NCBI GenBank assembly: GCA_032229975.1
Contig: JAVXVG010000017.1
Span: forward strand, 62,001-126,000
Source of the DNA: JAIVGV01 sp032229975
GTDB taxonomy: Bacteria > Acidobacteriota > Blastocatellia > Pyrinomonadales > Pyrinomonadaceae
Reading direction: 5' to 3'
DNA: 64,000 nt
Shown: positions 41,513 to 52,100 of the stretch, piece by piece
How the letters are laid out: each line of letters starts with the position of its first letter
Position numbering within the stretch: position 1 is the stretch's first letter
Notes under the pieces: model-generated
Told to the model about the DNA's origin: nothing
The model's database searches: none
What the model saw: the letters and a program-made list of their open reading frames with translations, nothing else
Made by a program: the position numbers and the translations under genes

Positions 41513-42160
41513 TTCCTGTCCTGTCGGGCAGAGATCAAGTAGGAAGCACTCGGCGCAGAGCGGCGTGCGGGCTTTGCAGACGGCGCGGCCGTGCGCGATG
41601 AGCAGATGTGAGAAGTCGATCCACTCCTTCTGCGGAATGAGTTCGCAGAGGTCTTGTTCGATCTTTTCCGGCTGTACTTCGGCGGTGAGTCCGAGTCGCT
41701 GCGAGAGGCGCGAGACGTGCGTATCAACGACGACGCCGGACGCGATGCAGTAAGCGTTGCCGAGCACGACGTTCGCCGTCTTGCGCGCCACGCCGGGCAG
41801 TTGCAACAACTCTTCCATCGTTTCGGGAACGCGCCCCTCGTGTCGCTCCAAGATCATCTTGCACGCGCCCTGAATGGCCCTCGCCTTGTTGCGAAAAAAA
41901 CCCGTCGAGCGTATGTCCTGCTCAAGCTCCTCTTGGGCCACCTTCAAGTAATCATCCGCACGACGATACTTGCGAAACAGATCGGCGGTAACGATGTTCA
42001 CGCGCTCGTCCGTGCACTGCGCCGAGAGGATCGTGGCGACGAGAAGTTCGAGCGGGCTCGCATGATTCAGCGAACAGCGCGCGTCCGGGTAATTTTTTTT
42101 GAGGCGGCCCGTGATCTTACGCGCGCGTTTCCTCTCTTCGCTCAACTTCTCTCCACTCAT
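41492..42160 (-). CDS. nth: endonuclease III
   Basis: 222 residues. Removes oxidised pyrimidines and cleaves the abasic site. The helix-hairpin-helix 'LPGVARKTANVVLG' contains the catalytic Lys, and 'VVDTHVSRLSQRLGL' contains the catalytic Asp. The C-terminal [4Fe-4S] loop has the exact spacing C-x6-C-x2-C-x5-C (CKARTPLCAECFLLDLC). The final residues MMKSER and the stop lie in the dispersed repeat. The start overlaps the psuG stop by four bases, so nth is translated with psuG. Confidence 0.97.
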   Translation of the reverse strand: MSGEKLSEERKRARKITGRLKKNYPDARCSLNHASPLELLVATILSAQCTDERVNIVTADLFRKYRRADDYLKVAQEELEQDIRSTGFFRNKARAIQGACKMILERHEGRVPETMEELLQLPGVARKTANVVLGNAYCIASGVVVDTHVSRLSQRLGLTAEVQPEKIEQDLCELIPQKEWIDFSHLLIAHGRAVCKARTPLCAECFLLDLCPTGQEMMKSER

Positions 42161-43092
42161 CGCAATTGCTTCCCTTCCTCTTCGTTCAACGCCACAGCGA
42201 TCCGCGTCGCAACTCTCGCGTTCGATTCAAGCAGCGCGAGGTTCGCGCGCAGCGTCGCTCCGTCGCTGCGCTCGGCAATGCGCGTCAGAAGAAACGGCGT
42301 CAGCTCGCGCCCGACGATGCCCTGTCGCGCTGCCTCTTCTAACGCCTCGACGAGCGCGTCTTCGACGACGTGATGCGGCACTTGATCCTCTACGGGCACG
42401 GGCACGGTGATGAGCAGTGCGCCCATCATGCCCAACTCACGACGCGAGCGCGCAAGCGCACAAACTTCCGCAGGCGTGTCGCAGCGCGCATCAACGGGCA
42501 GCCCCGAAGTGCGCGTGTAGAAGGCCGGCATCTCGTCGCATTCGTAGCCGACGACCGTCACGCCATGCGTCTCCAGCCACTCGCGCGTCGCAGGAAGATC
42601 GAGGACGCTCTTCGCCCCTGAGCAGACGACTGCGGCGAGGCCCGTGCGCGCGAGTTCGGGCAGGTCTGCGGAAACGTCTGGCAGCGTGCCGCGATGAATG
42701 CCGCCGATGCCGCCCGTGGCGAAGACCGAAAGGCCCGCGCGCGCCGCGATGAATGTGGTTGACGCGACTGTCGTCGCGCCGTCCCACGCGCGCGCGAGGG
42801 CCACTGGTAGATCGCGCGTGCTCAGTTTGTGAATCGATTGAGCGTTGGCGACGTGTTCGAGTTGATCCGCGCTCAGGCCGACGCACAATTTGCCGCCGAG
42901 CACGGCTACAGTTGCGGGCGTCGCGCCTTCCTCGCGCACGATCTGTTCGAGTCGCCGCGCGGTCTCGATATTTTGTGGACGCGGCAGGCCGTGCGCGATG
43001 ACAGTCGATTCGAGCGCGACGACCGCGCGTCGCTCATGCAGGGCCGCTTCAACTTCGGGGCTGAAGCTCAAGAGTTCGGGGTTAGACATCAA
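42157..43092 (-). CDS. psuG: pseudouridine-5'-phosphate glycosidase
   Basis: 311 residues, the normal length. The enzyme splits pseudouridine 5'-phosphate into uracil and ribose 5-phosphate. Conserved family segments are 'VALESTVIAHGLPRPQN' near the start, 'GATTVASTTFIAARAGLSVFATGGIGGIHRG' in the middle and 'VVCSGAKSVLDLPATREWLE' further on. The pseudouridine kinase partner (psuK) is not adjacent. It shares an ATGA overlap with nth, an unusual partner for a nucleoside catabolic gene. Confidence 0.95.
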   Translation of the reverse strand: MMSNPELLSFSPEVEAALHERRAVVALESTVIAHGLPRPQNIETARRLEQIVREEGATPATVAVLGGKLCVGLSADQLEHVANAQSIHKLSTRDLPVALARAWDGATTVASTTFIAARAGLSVFATGGIGGIHRGTLPDVSADLPELARTGLAAVVCSGAKSVLDLPATREWLETHGVTVVGYECDEMPAFYTRTSGLPVDARCDTPAEVCALARSRRELGMMGALLITVPVPVEDQVPHHVVEDALVEALEEAARQGIVGRELTPFLLTRIAERSDGATLRANLALLESNARVATRIAVALNEEEGKQLR

Positions 43093-43135
43093 GCGGGATT
43101 CTAGCAGAATGGGATTAACGAGTGTTGCGCATGAG

Positions 43136-43268
43136 GCGGATAGGATTCACCACAGAGAGTTGAATTAGGGACGATGAACGATGAAGTGAAGACGGACTGC
43201 TCTTACTTCATCGTTCATCGTTCAGACTTCATCGTTTGCTTCGCGTTCTCTGCGTCTCTGCGGTGAAT
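43136..43268. repeat. composite palindromic intergenic repeat, copy 3
   Basis: Nested inverted repeats. The outer arms are GATTCACC (near 43144) and GGTGAATC (near 43261), each joined to CACAGAGAG or CTCTGCGTCTCTGC. The inner arms are ACGATGAACGATGAAGT (43171-43187) and ACTTCATCGTTCATCGTT (43205-43222) plus CAGACTTCATCGTTT. It fills the gap between psuG and the BNR-repeat gene. Confidence 0.65.
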
Positions 43269-43311
43269 CTTGATCACGCTAACGCTCAAGTCGAAGTGAG
43301 CCTGCTCCCAC

Positions 43312-46300
43312 TCACTGATTACCGCCCGGCACAGTTGGCGGCTTAACGACGACAGCAGGAATGTCAGCGTCGCGCACGAGTTTATTGAACGCAGGCAGGT
43401 CGGTCTTCATCACCTGATCGAGCCTTTGCAGTTGCGCGTTGATCTTTCCCGTCAGGTCTTCATAGATCGAGTAAGACTGCTCCGTCGGCGCATCGTCGGA
43501 GCCGGCGACCGTGCCGCCGAGCGCGGCAAGTTTGTTGTTCAAGCGGATCGGGAAGTTGAGCGGGTCTTGACTGCTCTGATTCTTCGTCTGGTAAAGCTCC
43601 TCTTCAATCGCCGTCATCTTCGCGTTCAGGCCCTTCGCCGCGTCCACGATCTTCTGCGCTGAGGGCTGGCCCTGCACGCGCTTCTGCAAGTCTTCGAGTT
43701 GCGCGCGCACTTGACGAATCTGGATGATCGCTTTGTGCGTCTCTGAAACCTTGTCGCGAATCTTCAACAGCAGATCGAGTTGCTTGGCGAAGTCGGCTTG
43801 CGTCGTCGTCTCGCGCGGGTCTTTCTTCACCTCGAAGGTCTGCGTCTGCGTCTGGCCGTTGGCGGTGAGACGGACGGTGTAAGTTCCGGGGATGATGCGG
43901 GGACCCTGCGTGCCCGCCGCCCACATGATCAAGCCGGGGAACGTTGCGGCATCAGCGTAGTGCATATTCCAGATGAAGCGATTGAGGCCGGGCGCAGTCG
44001 TCACGCGCGGAGGGCCACCCCTGAACGCGAACTGTTCCGATTCTTCGCCCGAAGGCGCAGAGGGTTGTTCGGGCGGACGCTGCACCTGCGCCGCGCCGGG
44101 CGCGGGAGTGGGAGCAGGCTTCGGCGCGGCTGCCGTGTACTTCTGGATCGACTTGCCCGATGCGTCTAAGAACTCAAGCACGACATCCGTTGTCGGTCGC
44201 GACTTGAGATAGTAATAGACGACCGCGCCGTTCGGCGGGTTCGCTCCGATGGGCGCGCCCGCAGGGACGAAGCCGCCGCCGCCGTCCATGCGATACGTGT
44301 CTTTCGGTCTGAAGAGTTTCGCGTCGGGCAGATTCGTGAGCGTACCGCCCGCGTCCATGATCTGTTGCAGCACCGGCAGGTCGTCGAGGATGTAGAAGGA
44401 GCGGCCCTGCGTCGCGGCGATCAACTCTTGCTCGCGTTTATGAATGACAAGATCGGTGATCGGCACAACGGGCAGATTCAACTGGAGCGATTGCCACGAG
44501 TCGCCGTCGTTGAAGGAGACGTACATGCCCGTCTCCGTGCCCGCGTACAAGAGTCCTTTCTTGTTCGGGTCTTCGCGCACGACGCGGGTGAATGCGCCGT
44601 CGGGGATGCCGTTCGTGATCTTCTTCCAGGACTTGCCGTAGTCGCTCGTCTTGTAGAGATAGGGCCGGTAGTCGTCGAACTTGTACATCGTCGCTGCGAC
44701 GTAAGCCGTGCCCGCGTCAAACGAAGAGGCGTCAATCGAGTTGATCTGAATCCATTCCGGTATCCCCTTCGGCGTCACGTTCTCCCAACGTCCGCCACCG
44801 TCCTGCGTGACGTGAACTAGACCGTCGTCCGATCCGGCCCACATGACACCGGCCTTCACAGGCGATTCCATCAACGTGAAGATCGTGTCGTAATACTCGA
44901 TGGTCGTGTTGTCTTTCGTGATGGGGCCACCCGAAGAGGCCTGCTTCGTCTTGTCGTTGCGCGTGAGGTCTGGGCTGATGACTTTCCAACTCTGCCCCTC
45001 ATCCGTCGATTTGAAGACGACTTGCGCGCCCGCGTAGAGCGCGTTTGGATCGTGCGGCGACGTGATGATGGGGAAGTTCCATTGGAAGCGATATTTTTGC
45101 ACGTCCGCGCCCGCGCCCATCGGATTGTCCGGGTAGGGCGACACTTCGCGCAGTTGCCCGTTGTGATGGTTGTAGCGCGTGATGAGCCCGCCGTAGCTGC
45201 CCGCATAAATGATGTCAGAGTCTTTCGGCGAAGGCTGTATCCAGCCGGACTCGCCGCCGCCCACGTCGTACCAGTCGCGTTCCGTGATGCCGAAGTCAGT
45301 TGTGCGCGAGGCGATCTTGACAGTCGAGTTGTCCTGCTGCGCGCCATAGACGTGATAGGGAAAATCGTTATCGACAGCGACGCGATAGAATTGCGCGGTC
45401 GCTTGATCCTGATCCGTCCAAGTGCGACCGCCGTTGAAGGAGACGTTCGCGCCGCCGTCGTTCGATTCGATCATGCGCTGCGCATCATTCGATGCGATCC
45501 AGAGATCGTGATTGTCACCATGCGGCACGCCGATGCCGGTGAACGTGCGGCCGCCGTCGTTCGACTTGTAGAAGCCGGTGTTGAGAACATAGACCGTGTC
45601 GGCGTTCTGCGGATCGGCGTAGATGCGCGAGTAGTACCACGCGCGCTGTCGCAGGTTGCGCTGCTCGTTCGTCTTCTGCCACGTGCGCCCGCCGTTGTCA
45701 GAGCGAAACACTCCGCCGTCCTCGGCTTCGATGATGGCCCACACGCGATCAGGGTTCGCGGGCGAGACGGCGACGCCACTGATGCCCGTCGTGCCGCGCG
45801 GCAGACCAGCGTTGCGCGTTACTTCAGTCCAAGTGTCGCCGCCGTCGGTCGTCTTGAAAATTCCACTGCCGGGGCCACCCGACTCCAGAGTCCACGGCTT
45901 GCGATTCACTTCCCAGAACGAAGCGTAGAGCACGTTCGGGTTCGTCGCATCCATCGCGAGATCGCACGCGCCCGCGAGGTTGCTGCGGAAGAGAACTTTC
46001 TCCCAAGTCTTCCCGCCGTCCTTCGAGCGAAACACTCCGCGCTGTTCGTTCGGAGCCCAGACGTGGCCCTGCGCCGCGACGTAAACGAGATCGGGATTGC
46101 GCGGGTGAACTCTCACGCGCGAAATCTGTCGCGTGTCTTCGAGCCCCACCCTTTTCCAAGTGCGTCCCGCATCCATCGACTTGTAAACGCCGTCGCCGTG
46201 CGAGACGTTGCCGCGAATCGGCGACTCGCCCATGCCGACATAGACGACGTTCGGATCGGAATCAGCGACTCCAATCGCGCCGACCGATCCAGTGTTGAAG

Positions 46301-46605
46301 AAGCCGTCGCTGACGGGCTCCCAGTTCACGCCGCCATCGGTCGTCTTCCACAAGCCGCCGCCGGTTGCGCCGAAGTAATAGACCATCGGCTGCGAAGGCA
46401 CGCCCGCCACCGCCGTCACGCGACCGCCGCGCGAGGGCCCAATGTTGCGCCATTGAAGCAGGCGCAGAGGGCTTGCGTTGCGGCCCTCTGCTTGCGGCTG
46501 CGCGGGCGGCGCAACGTTGCGCGTCTGCGCGAAGGCCGGAAGATTGAATAGCAGAGAGACGACCAAGAAACAGAGAGGGATGAATCGACGACTCACTTTC
46601 AGCAT
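43312..46605 (-). CDS. secreted BNR/sortilin-type beta-propeller protein
   Basis: 1097 residues with a clear signal peptide (RRFIPLCFLVVSLLFNLPAFAQ). Residues about 45-720 carry many BNR/Asp-box repeats (e.g. GLWKTTDGGVNWEPV, GVFRSKDGGKTWEKV, GVFRSDNGGRTWQKT), forming one or two propellers like VPS10/sortilin and 'glycosyl hydrolase' family proteins of Acidobacteriota and Bacteroidota. The C-terminal ~300 residues include a Pro-rich linker, a beta-sandwich segment (FIWNMHYADAATFPG...GTYTVRL) and a coiled coil. True glycosidase activity is not shown. The related giant protein at 57040 shares the propeller type. Confidence 0.8.
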   Translation of the reverse strand: MLKVSRRFIPLCFLVVSLLFNLPAFAQTRNVAPPAQPQAEGRNASPLRLLQWRNIGPSRGGRVTAVAGVPSQPMVYYFGATGGGLWKTTDGGVNWEPVSDGFFNTGSVGAIGVADSDPNVVYVGMGESPIRGNVSHGDGVYKSMDAGRTWKRVGLEDTRQISRVRVHPRNPDLVYVAAQGHVWAPNEQRGVFRSKDGGKTWEKVLFRSNLAGACDLAMDATNPNVLYASFWEVNRKPWTLESGGPGSGIFKTTDGGDTWTEVTRNAGLPRGTTGISGVAVSPANPDRVWAIIEAEDGGVFRSDNGGRTWQKTNEQRNLRQRAWYYSRIYADPQNADTVYVLNTGFYKSNDGGRTFTGIGVPHGDNHDLWIASNDAQRMIESNDGGANVSFNGGRTWTDQDQATAQFYRVAVDNDFPYHVYGAQQDNSTVKIASRTTDFGITERDWYDVGGGESGWIQPSPKDSDIIYAGSYGGLITRYNHHNGQLREVSPYPDNPMGAGADVQKYRFQWNFPIITSPHDPNALYAGAQVVFKSTDEGQSWKVISPDLTRNDKTKQASSGGPITKDNTTIEYYDTIFTLMESPVKAGVMWAGSDDGLVHVTQDGGGRWENVTPKGIPEWIQINSIDASSFDAGTAYVAATMYKFDDYRPYLYKTSDYGKSWKKITNGIPDGAFTRVVREDPNKKGLLYAGTETGMYVSFNDGDSWQSLQLNLPVVPITDLVIHKREQELIAATQGRSFYILDDLPVLQQIMDAGGTLTNLPDAKLFRPKDTYRMDGGGGFVPAGAPIGANPPNGAVVYYYLKSRPTTDVVLEFLDASGKSIQKYTAAAPKPAPTPAPGAAQVQRPPEQPSAPSGEESEQFAFRGGPPRVTTAPGLNRFIWNMHYADAATFPGLIMWAAGTQGPRIIPGTYTVRLTANGQTQTQTFEVKKDPRETTTQADFAKQLDLLLKIRDKVSETHKAIIQIRQVRAQLEDLQKRVQGQPSAQKIVDAAKGLNAKMTAIEEELYQTKNQSSQDPLNFPIRLNNKLAALGGTVAGSDDAPTEQSYSIYEDLTGKINAQLQRLDQVMKTDLPAFNKLVRDADIPAVVVKPPTVPGGNQ

Positions 46606-46756
46606 TGCTTACGGCTCCTTCGAATTTCAAATTGACGTTTGATGCGGGACGCGAAACTCGTTAACAACGATGTGCGTTCGTTCCTACGTTCGGCTGCGCC
46701 GCGAGTTTCAGGCGCTTGTCGAACCACTCAAGATGCAGGTTGCGTCTTATCGTTCG

Positions 46757-48832
46757 TTATCTCTTCAAGTGTCTGTCGAAAAAGTCCGCCGTGGCGTGAT
46801 AAGCCTGAACCCAATGATCGTGGCGCAGGAAGTCGTGCACCTCGTCAGGAAAAATTAACTGCTCGAACTCGACGCCCTGATCGCGCAGACGGCGCACGAG
46901 CATGACCGTCTGACTGAAGGCGACGTTGCGATCATCATCGCCGTGGATCAAGAGCACGGGCGACTTCCACTTATCGACCGACGCAATCGGCGAAGACTCG
47001 CGGGCCAGCCGCGTGCGTTCCGGCTGGTCAAGTGAAACACGCAGGCCCGCAACCGGGCTGCTCCAATCATGCACGCCATGAAAGTCAACGCCTGCGGCGA
47101 AGATGTCGGAGTTGCGCGCAAGTCCCAACGCCGTTAGGTAGCCGCCGTATGAGCCGCCCCACAGACCGATCCGTTTGTCGTCAACTTCCGCGCGCGAGCG
47201 CAGGTACTTCGCTCCCGCGACCACGTCCTGATACTCGCTCGCGCCACGCGCGCCCCTGCGCTGCGCCTCTCTGAAAGTGCGGCCATAGCCGATGCCGCTA
47301 CGATAGTTGACCGACAAGACCTCGTAGCCACGGCTCGCGAGATACTGATTCATCGCGTAGGAGTTGTGATAGTAGTAGAGATAGTGGAAGCCGAGGAGCA
47401 TCTGGCGAATGGGGCCCCCGTGCATGAAGACAAGCGCGGGAATTTTTCTCGCTACATTTCGCGGCTTGAACAACTGGCCGTGAATCTCCAAACCATCCGT
47501 CGCTTTGAAGACGACTTGCTCAGGCACGACTAACTGCGCCGAAGGAAAATCTTTCGGCAGAGCTTGCGGCGCGAGTTGTCTCATGTTCGAGCCGTCAGCA
47601 TTAGCGACGAAGGGTAGGAACGGATCGCGCGCGGTCGAATGGAAGAAGGCCATCTGCTTGCCGCCGTTCAACGCGACCGGATACATCTCTATGCCGTCGC
47701 CGCTCGTCAACTGTCGCACCTCGCCGCCCGACGCGGCGACGCTGAAGAGGTGGCGACGATCAACGTCGCCTTTGTTCGACGAGAAGATGAGCGCGGATTT
47801 ATCAGGCGTCGCGGTGACGTTCTCCACTTCGTAGTCGCCCGGCGTGAGCAGCATCGCATCACCGCCTGTCGAAGCAACCGAGTAGAGGTGTCGCCATCCG
47901 TCCTTCTCCGATGCGAAGATGATGCGTCCATTCGCCGCCCACTCGAGCGATTGGCCGCCGCCGGAGAACGACTCCATCCACGTCGGGCCTGACTTCCAAA
48001 TCTCTCGGCCTTCGCCTGTCGCTGCATCGACGATCCAGATCGACCACGGCTGCACGCGCTCGTGATCCGCCGTCTGCGTATCCGAGACGTTATAGAGGCG
48101 TATGAAGGCGACGCGACGACCGTCGGGCGAGAAGTGCGGCGACACGTCGCGGTCGATGCTCGGCTGGACGAGTCGAATGCGATTGGCGCGCGGATCGTAG
48201 AGCGAGATGAAAGCATGATCGCCGCGCGCGCTACTGAAGACGAGCGATGAGCCATCGGGCGACCACTCAGCATCGTTGACACCGCCGCGCATCTCGAAAA
48301 GTTTTCGCTCCTTGCCACCGGCCCTCGGCACGCTCCATAAATGATCTTCGCGACTGTAGATGACGGCATCGCCCGCGCGCGTGAAGAAGGGCGAGTTGCC
48401 TTCGCCCATGCGCGTGAGAGCGCCCGTGCGTGTGTCTGCGATCCAGACTTCTTGCTTCGCACCCGCCGGATCGCTCGTCGGGTTCGGCGCTTCGCCCGCT
48501 TGATTCTTCTCCTGCCCGCGCGTGTAAGCGATGAAGCGTCCATCTTCTGAGAAGACGAGATCGGTGATCTCCTGCCCGTCATCGACGGCGTAGCGCGTCA
48601 GTTGATGGCCGCGCCAAGCGGGCCCGTCGGCGATCCAGACGTTGCGTCGGCCCTCTGCGTCGAAGACCCATGCAACGCGGTCGCCGCGCTTTGTGGCGAC
48701 GGGCTCCGAAGGGAAAGGCGAACTCAACACCTGTTCGAGCGTGAACGATTGCGCGCGCGCTACGTTGATCGTTGCACAGAGACAGACGAGAGCGAGCAGC
48801 AACCGGCGCGCGAAGCGGCGGGAAGTTGACAT
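46757..48832 (-). CDS. secreted S9-family peptidase (dipeptidyl/acylaminoacyl peptidase type)
   Basis: 691 residues from the ATG at 48832, chosen because GGAGGAGAC lies upstream and the product then starts with a signal peptide (RRLLLALVCLCATINVARAQ). Residues about 25-400 are a WD40-like propeller (WSPDGSSLVFSS, FSPDGRRVAF). The C-terminal alpha/beta-hydrolase has the nucleophile in GLWGGSYGGYLTAL, Asp in HGDDDRNV and His in FPDEVHDFLRHDH. These enzymes cleave short peptides in the periplasm. The gene follows the BNR-protein gene's strand with about 150 bp between them, so shared transcription is uncertain. Confidence 0.93.
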   Translation of the reverse strand: MSTSRRFARRLLLALVCLCATINVARAQSFTLEQVLSSPFPSEPVATKRGDRVAWVFDAEGRRNVWIADGPAWRGHQLTRYAVDDGQEITDLVFSEDGRFIAYTRGQEKNQAGEAPNPTSDPAGAKQEVWIADTRTGALTRMGEGNSPFFTRAGDAVIYSREDHLWSVPRAGGKERKLFEMRGGVNDAEWSPDGSSLVFSSARGDHAFISLYDPRANRIRLVQPSIDRDVSPHFSPDGRRVAFIRLYNVSDTQTADHERVQPWSIWIVDAATGEGREIWKSGPTWMESFSGGGQSLEWAANGRIIFASEKDGWRHLYSVASTGGDAMLLTPGDYEVENVTATPDKSALIFSSNKGDVDRRHLFSVAASGGEVRQLTSGDGIEMYPVALNGGKQMAFFHSTARDPFLPFVANADGSNMRQLAPQALPKDFPSAQLVVPEQVVFKATDGLEIHGQLFKPRNVARKIPALVFMHGGPIRQMLLGFHYLYYYHNSYAMNQYLASRGYEVLSVNYRSGIGYGRTFREAQRRGARGASEYQDVVAGAKYLRSRAEVDDKRIGLWGGSYGGYLTALGLARNSDIFAAGVDFHGVHDWSSPVAGLRVSLDQPERTRLARESSPIASVDKWKSPVLLIHGDDDRNVAFSQTVMLVRRLRDQGVEFEQLIFPDEVHDFLRHDHWVQAYHATADFFDRHLKR

Positions 48833-49008
48833 GAGTCTCCTCCGTTTAAATTGGAAGGCTGTGCCGGAACGAGAGCCAGATTTATAACCCAACGTGTGTC
48901 GCCAAGACTAGCAGAACTTTTCGCGACGCGCACGCATGATGCGCGCACAATCTTTAACCTCGCGCTTCAACTGATACGCGACTCACGCGATGCGGAATTG
49001 AAATGCAA

Positions 49009-49040
49009 GAGGGGCGCGCCACGTGTGCGGCGCGCCCCTC
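49009..49040 (-). terminator. hairpin downstream of the lamin-tail protein gene
   Basis: 12-bp perfect stem GAGGGGCGCGCC/GGCGCGCCCCTC with an 8-base loop. On the minus strand a moderately T-rich stretch follows (TTGCATTTC). Confidence 0.55.
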
Positions 49041-49140
49041 CCGTTTATCTCTTCATGTGCGAGCTTGAGATTTCACAGTCTCGCACGTGAGCTAGTGATG
49101 TGATGTGCGGCGGGTGAATCATGAGCCCGCCGCGCTGGTT

Positions 49141-52100
49141 CTATGGCAGCGCCTCGACGATGACGAAGAAGCGGAAGTTTCCTGCCCCCTGCACGCCGAG
49201 CAGGAAATTGAAACTCTTCGACGAGCCGGGCGCGAGCGGGGAGAGCAACGAGATTGTCCCCGCCGAGAGCGTCGAGTTGTAAGCGCCGCCGTTGGGTTGC
49301 GTTGGAGGCTCCTCAAGTGTCAACGCCTCGGCCGTCTTGGAGCTGCCGCCCGTGATGCTGATGACGCTTGTCGTAGAAGTGCGCGCCCTCAGGTCTGCCG
49401 TGCCCGGAGAAGTAGTGGCTTGGGGGAACGTCGTGATGTCCACGATGCGAAAGCGCAGACGTGTTACCACCCCGCCCGTGTTGTTCGTGAACGTGCGACG
49501 AATGGTGAGCGTGCCGAAGGTCGAGTTGTTGAACGAATCGCCCGTGAAATCGCGCTCGCGGTTGGGTGGGCTGGCGCTAGAGAGGGCCGGGTCAAAGAGC
49601 GTTGACTTAATCGTCCCGCCACGATTCACCGGAGAGGTGCTGTTCTCAGGGCCCGGAGCGCCGAGGCGTTGCTGTCCGCCTGTGGGCGTGCCGTTGGTAT
49701 CGACTAAGAGGAAGTCTGCTGCGTTGTTGTCCGTGTCCTTCGGCAAGCCCGTGATCGCCATGTCGCGATAGAGGCTGTGCTCGATTGCGGCTGAAGCGCC
49801 TCCGGCAAGCGGCGCGTAGCCCGCGCCCTCCCTGTAGAGCGTGTTGGTATCGGCACTCGAGCCGACGGCGTCGATCCGGTTGACGAGTGTGAAGTTCGCG
49901 GCGGTCGCCGTGTTGAAGATGGCGATGCCGGAGTTGAACGGAATGTCGGTGGCGTAGGTGGCGTCGCCGGTGGCGTTGCCGTTGCCCGCAGGGTAGGCGG
50001 CTAAGGAGTAGCCAACCGAGTTGGTGCACAGGTAGTGCCCGCGCGCGGGGATAACCGTCCCCGTAGGAATCGTGCAGCGCAACGTCGGCACTCCGTCGTT
50101 TAGCGTGGTGTTCGAGGATGAAACCACTCCGTAACCCGCCGAGCCGTCGCCCGTCAAGACGGTGAAGGGCGAGGTCGAAGGATTATAGATTTCGATGAAC
50201 TCATCGTTCGCGCCGTTCGGACCATGCAGCCGGAACTCGCTGATGTTGAGATCGCCCGCACCTGCGGGAACCGCGACCTTCGCCCACTGCGTGCCCCAAC
50301 GACTGTCGTTCGAGCCCGTGCCGGGCGGGATGCGCGTACCCGCGAACTCCTGAATGGTCCACATGTCGCGGTCGTTGACCGGATCGACGTGCGTCGCGCT
50401 GTAGTCGCCCCAGCGATTGACCGTGCCGCTGAAGGTCTTCGAGTAGTAGTCCTCGCCCGCCTTGTAGATGAACGGGTCGCGCGTCGTGCCTGCGGCGTCG
50501 CCGTTGAGACGCACTGAGTAACCGGCGGAGGCAAACTGGTTCGAAGCGAACTGCGAGTAGCCGATCATCATGTCGTCGTTCTTGTTGACGGAGAGCGACG
50601 AGTAGGCGTAGAGCTTGCCGCCGTTAACGAGCGTCGCCGTCGGGTCTTGAATGCGCCCGCCATCAACGAAACTACCCGTCGTGTCAATCTTCGTCCACTG
50701 CACCGCGACGCGGGAGCCGGTGGTGATGGAGCCCCCCGCCGGAAAGATGACGGTCTGCGAGTACCAGATGTTGCCGTTGCGGAAGACGGGATTGCTGCGT
50801 ACCTGCGAGTCGCCCGCGTCCATCCTCCTGATCGTTGCCGGGCAGGTGTGAGCCGCGGTCGGGAATCCCGCGATGCACTGCTGCGAGAGGGCTTCGGCTC
50901 CTGACTGCGTCCAGCCGCCGCCGGTGCGTGTCTTTACCGCTCCGATGGCGAGCACCGGGGCACTGGGCGTGCCCGTGATGGTGCCCAGATCGTAGGTCGC
51001 GCCACCGCTCGACAGGTGCTGCGGGAGGTAGAGCGTCGGCTCGTTGGCGTCGAAGGTCTTGGCGGGGTGCAGACAGAAACCGATGGCTGCGCCGGTAAAG
51101 AGCGTGGCCGTGGCGGTGCCGGCGCGCGACGCCGGGTAGTCGAGCACGAGCACCTTCCCCTCGACGAAGCTGCCGTTGCAGGTCGTCGCGCCGCTCGTGC
51201 CAGTGGCCTGAATCTGGAACATGTTCATCGAGACTGTGATCCAGTTCTTGTTGAAGCCGAGCATCGGGAAGTCAGCCCACTCGCCGCACGCATTTTGCCC
51301 CGCAGGCGGGGCTGCGGCGACGGCGCTGCCGACGGTGAAACGATAGACGTTATAACTGCCCGACGGGTCGGAGGTCTGCGAGACGGCGATCTCGATGGAG
51401 GAGTTTGCCGTCTGCGGGTTCGAGTCCTCGGCGAGAATCCAACGGTTGTTGTACGGGTCGTAGGTGATGCGTGGATCGAAGAAGCCAGAGCCGCCCGACC
51501 CCGTCCAGAAAGTGTCGGACGAGACGGTCGTGAGCGGCGCGCCCGTGAGCTTGTCCTGAACGCGATAGTTGCTGTTTGTGTTGACGAAAACTTTGTCCAG
51601 ACCGACCGCGCCTTGCGTGTCTGGCGGAATGTCGAACTCGGTCGAGCCGATCTTGGGGCCATCCTCCTGACCCAGATAGGTTGAAGATGGCGATGGCGAA
51701 GCCACCATCGGCTGGAGCACGGAATCAACCGGCGCGGCGGGCGGTGCGAACTCGCCCTGCGGCGTCTCAGGTTCCGCAACCGTTCCCGGCGCGGGCATCA
51801 CTCTCAAGGTCTCCCCTTGAGCGGCTCTGCTGCCAACTTTGTTGCCCGCCTTTTTCTTGTCAGCCATCTTTGCCAACTGATCGAAATTGACGACGCTGAC
51901 CGACACGGGCGACACGCGTGAGCCTTGAACGTCGCCGCGCGTCTGCATGGGCGCAGGCGTCTGCGCGGGCAGCGGAGCATACACACTACTCACGTTCTTC
52001 GCCCCATCGCGCTTCTGCTTTTGCGCCGCGACGGGCTGCACGCCCGACAGCAGTAGGCACTGCGCCAGCAGCGACAGGCAGAGCGCGACTCGCACGGATT

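Noticed and set aside
45022..46551. Long antisense frame (509 codons) opposite the BNR-repeat protein.
   Set aside because: It lies wholly inside a clearly real gene and encodes an Arg-rich, motif-free protein typical of GC-rich shadow frames.
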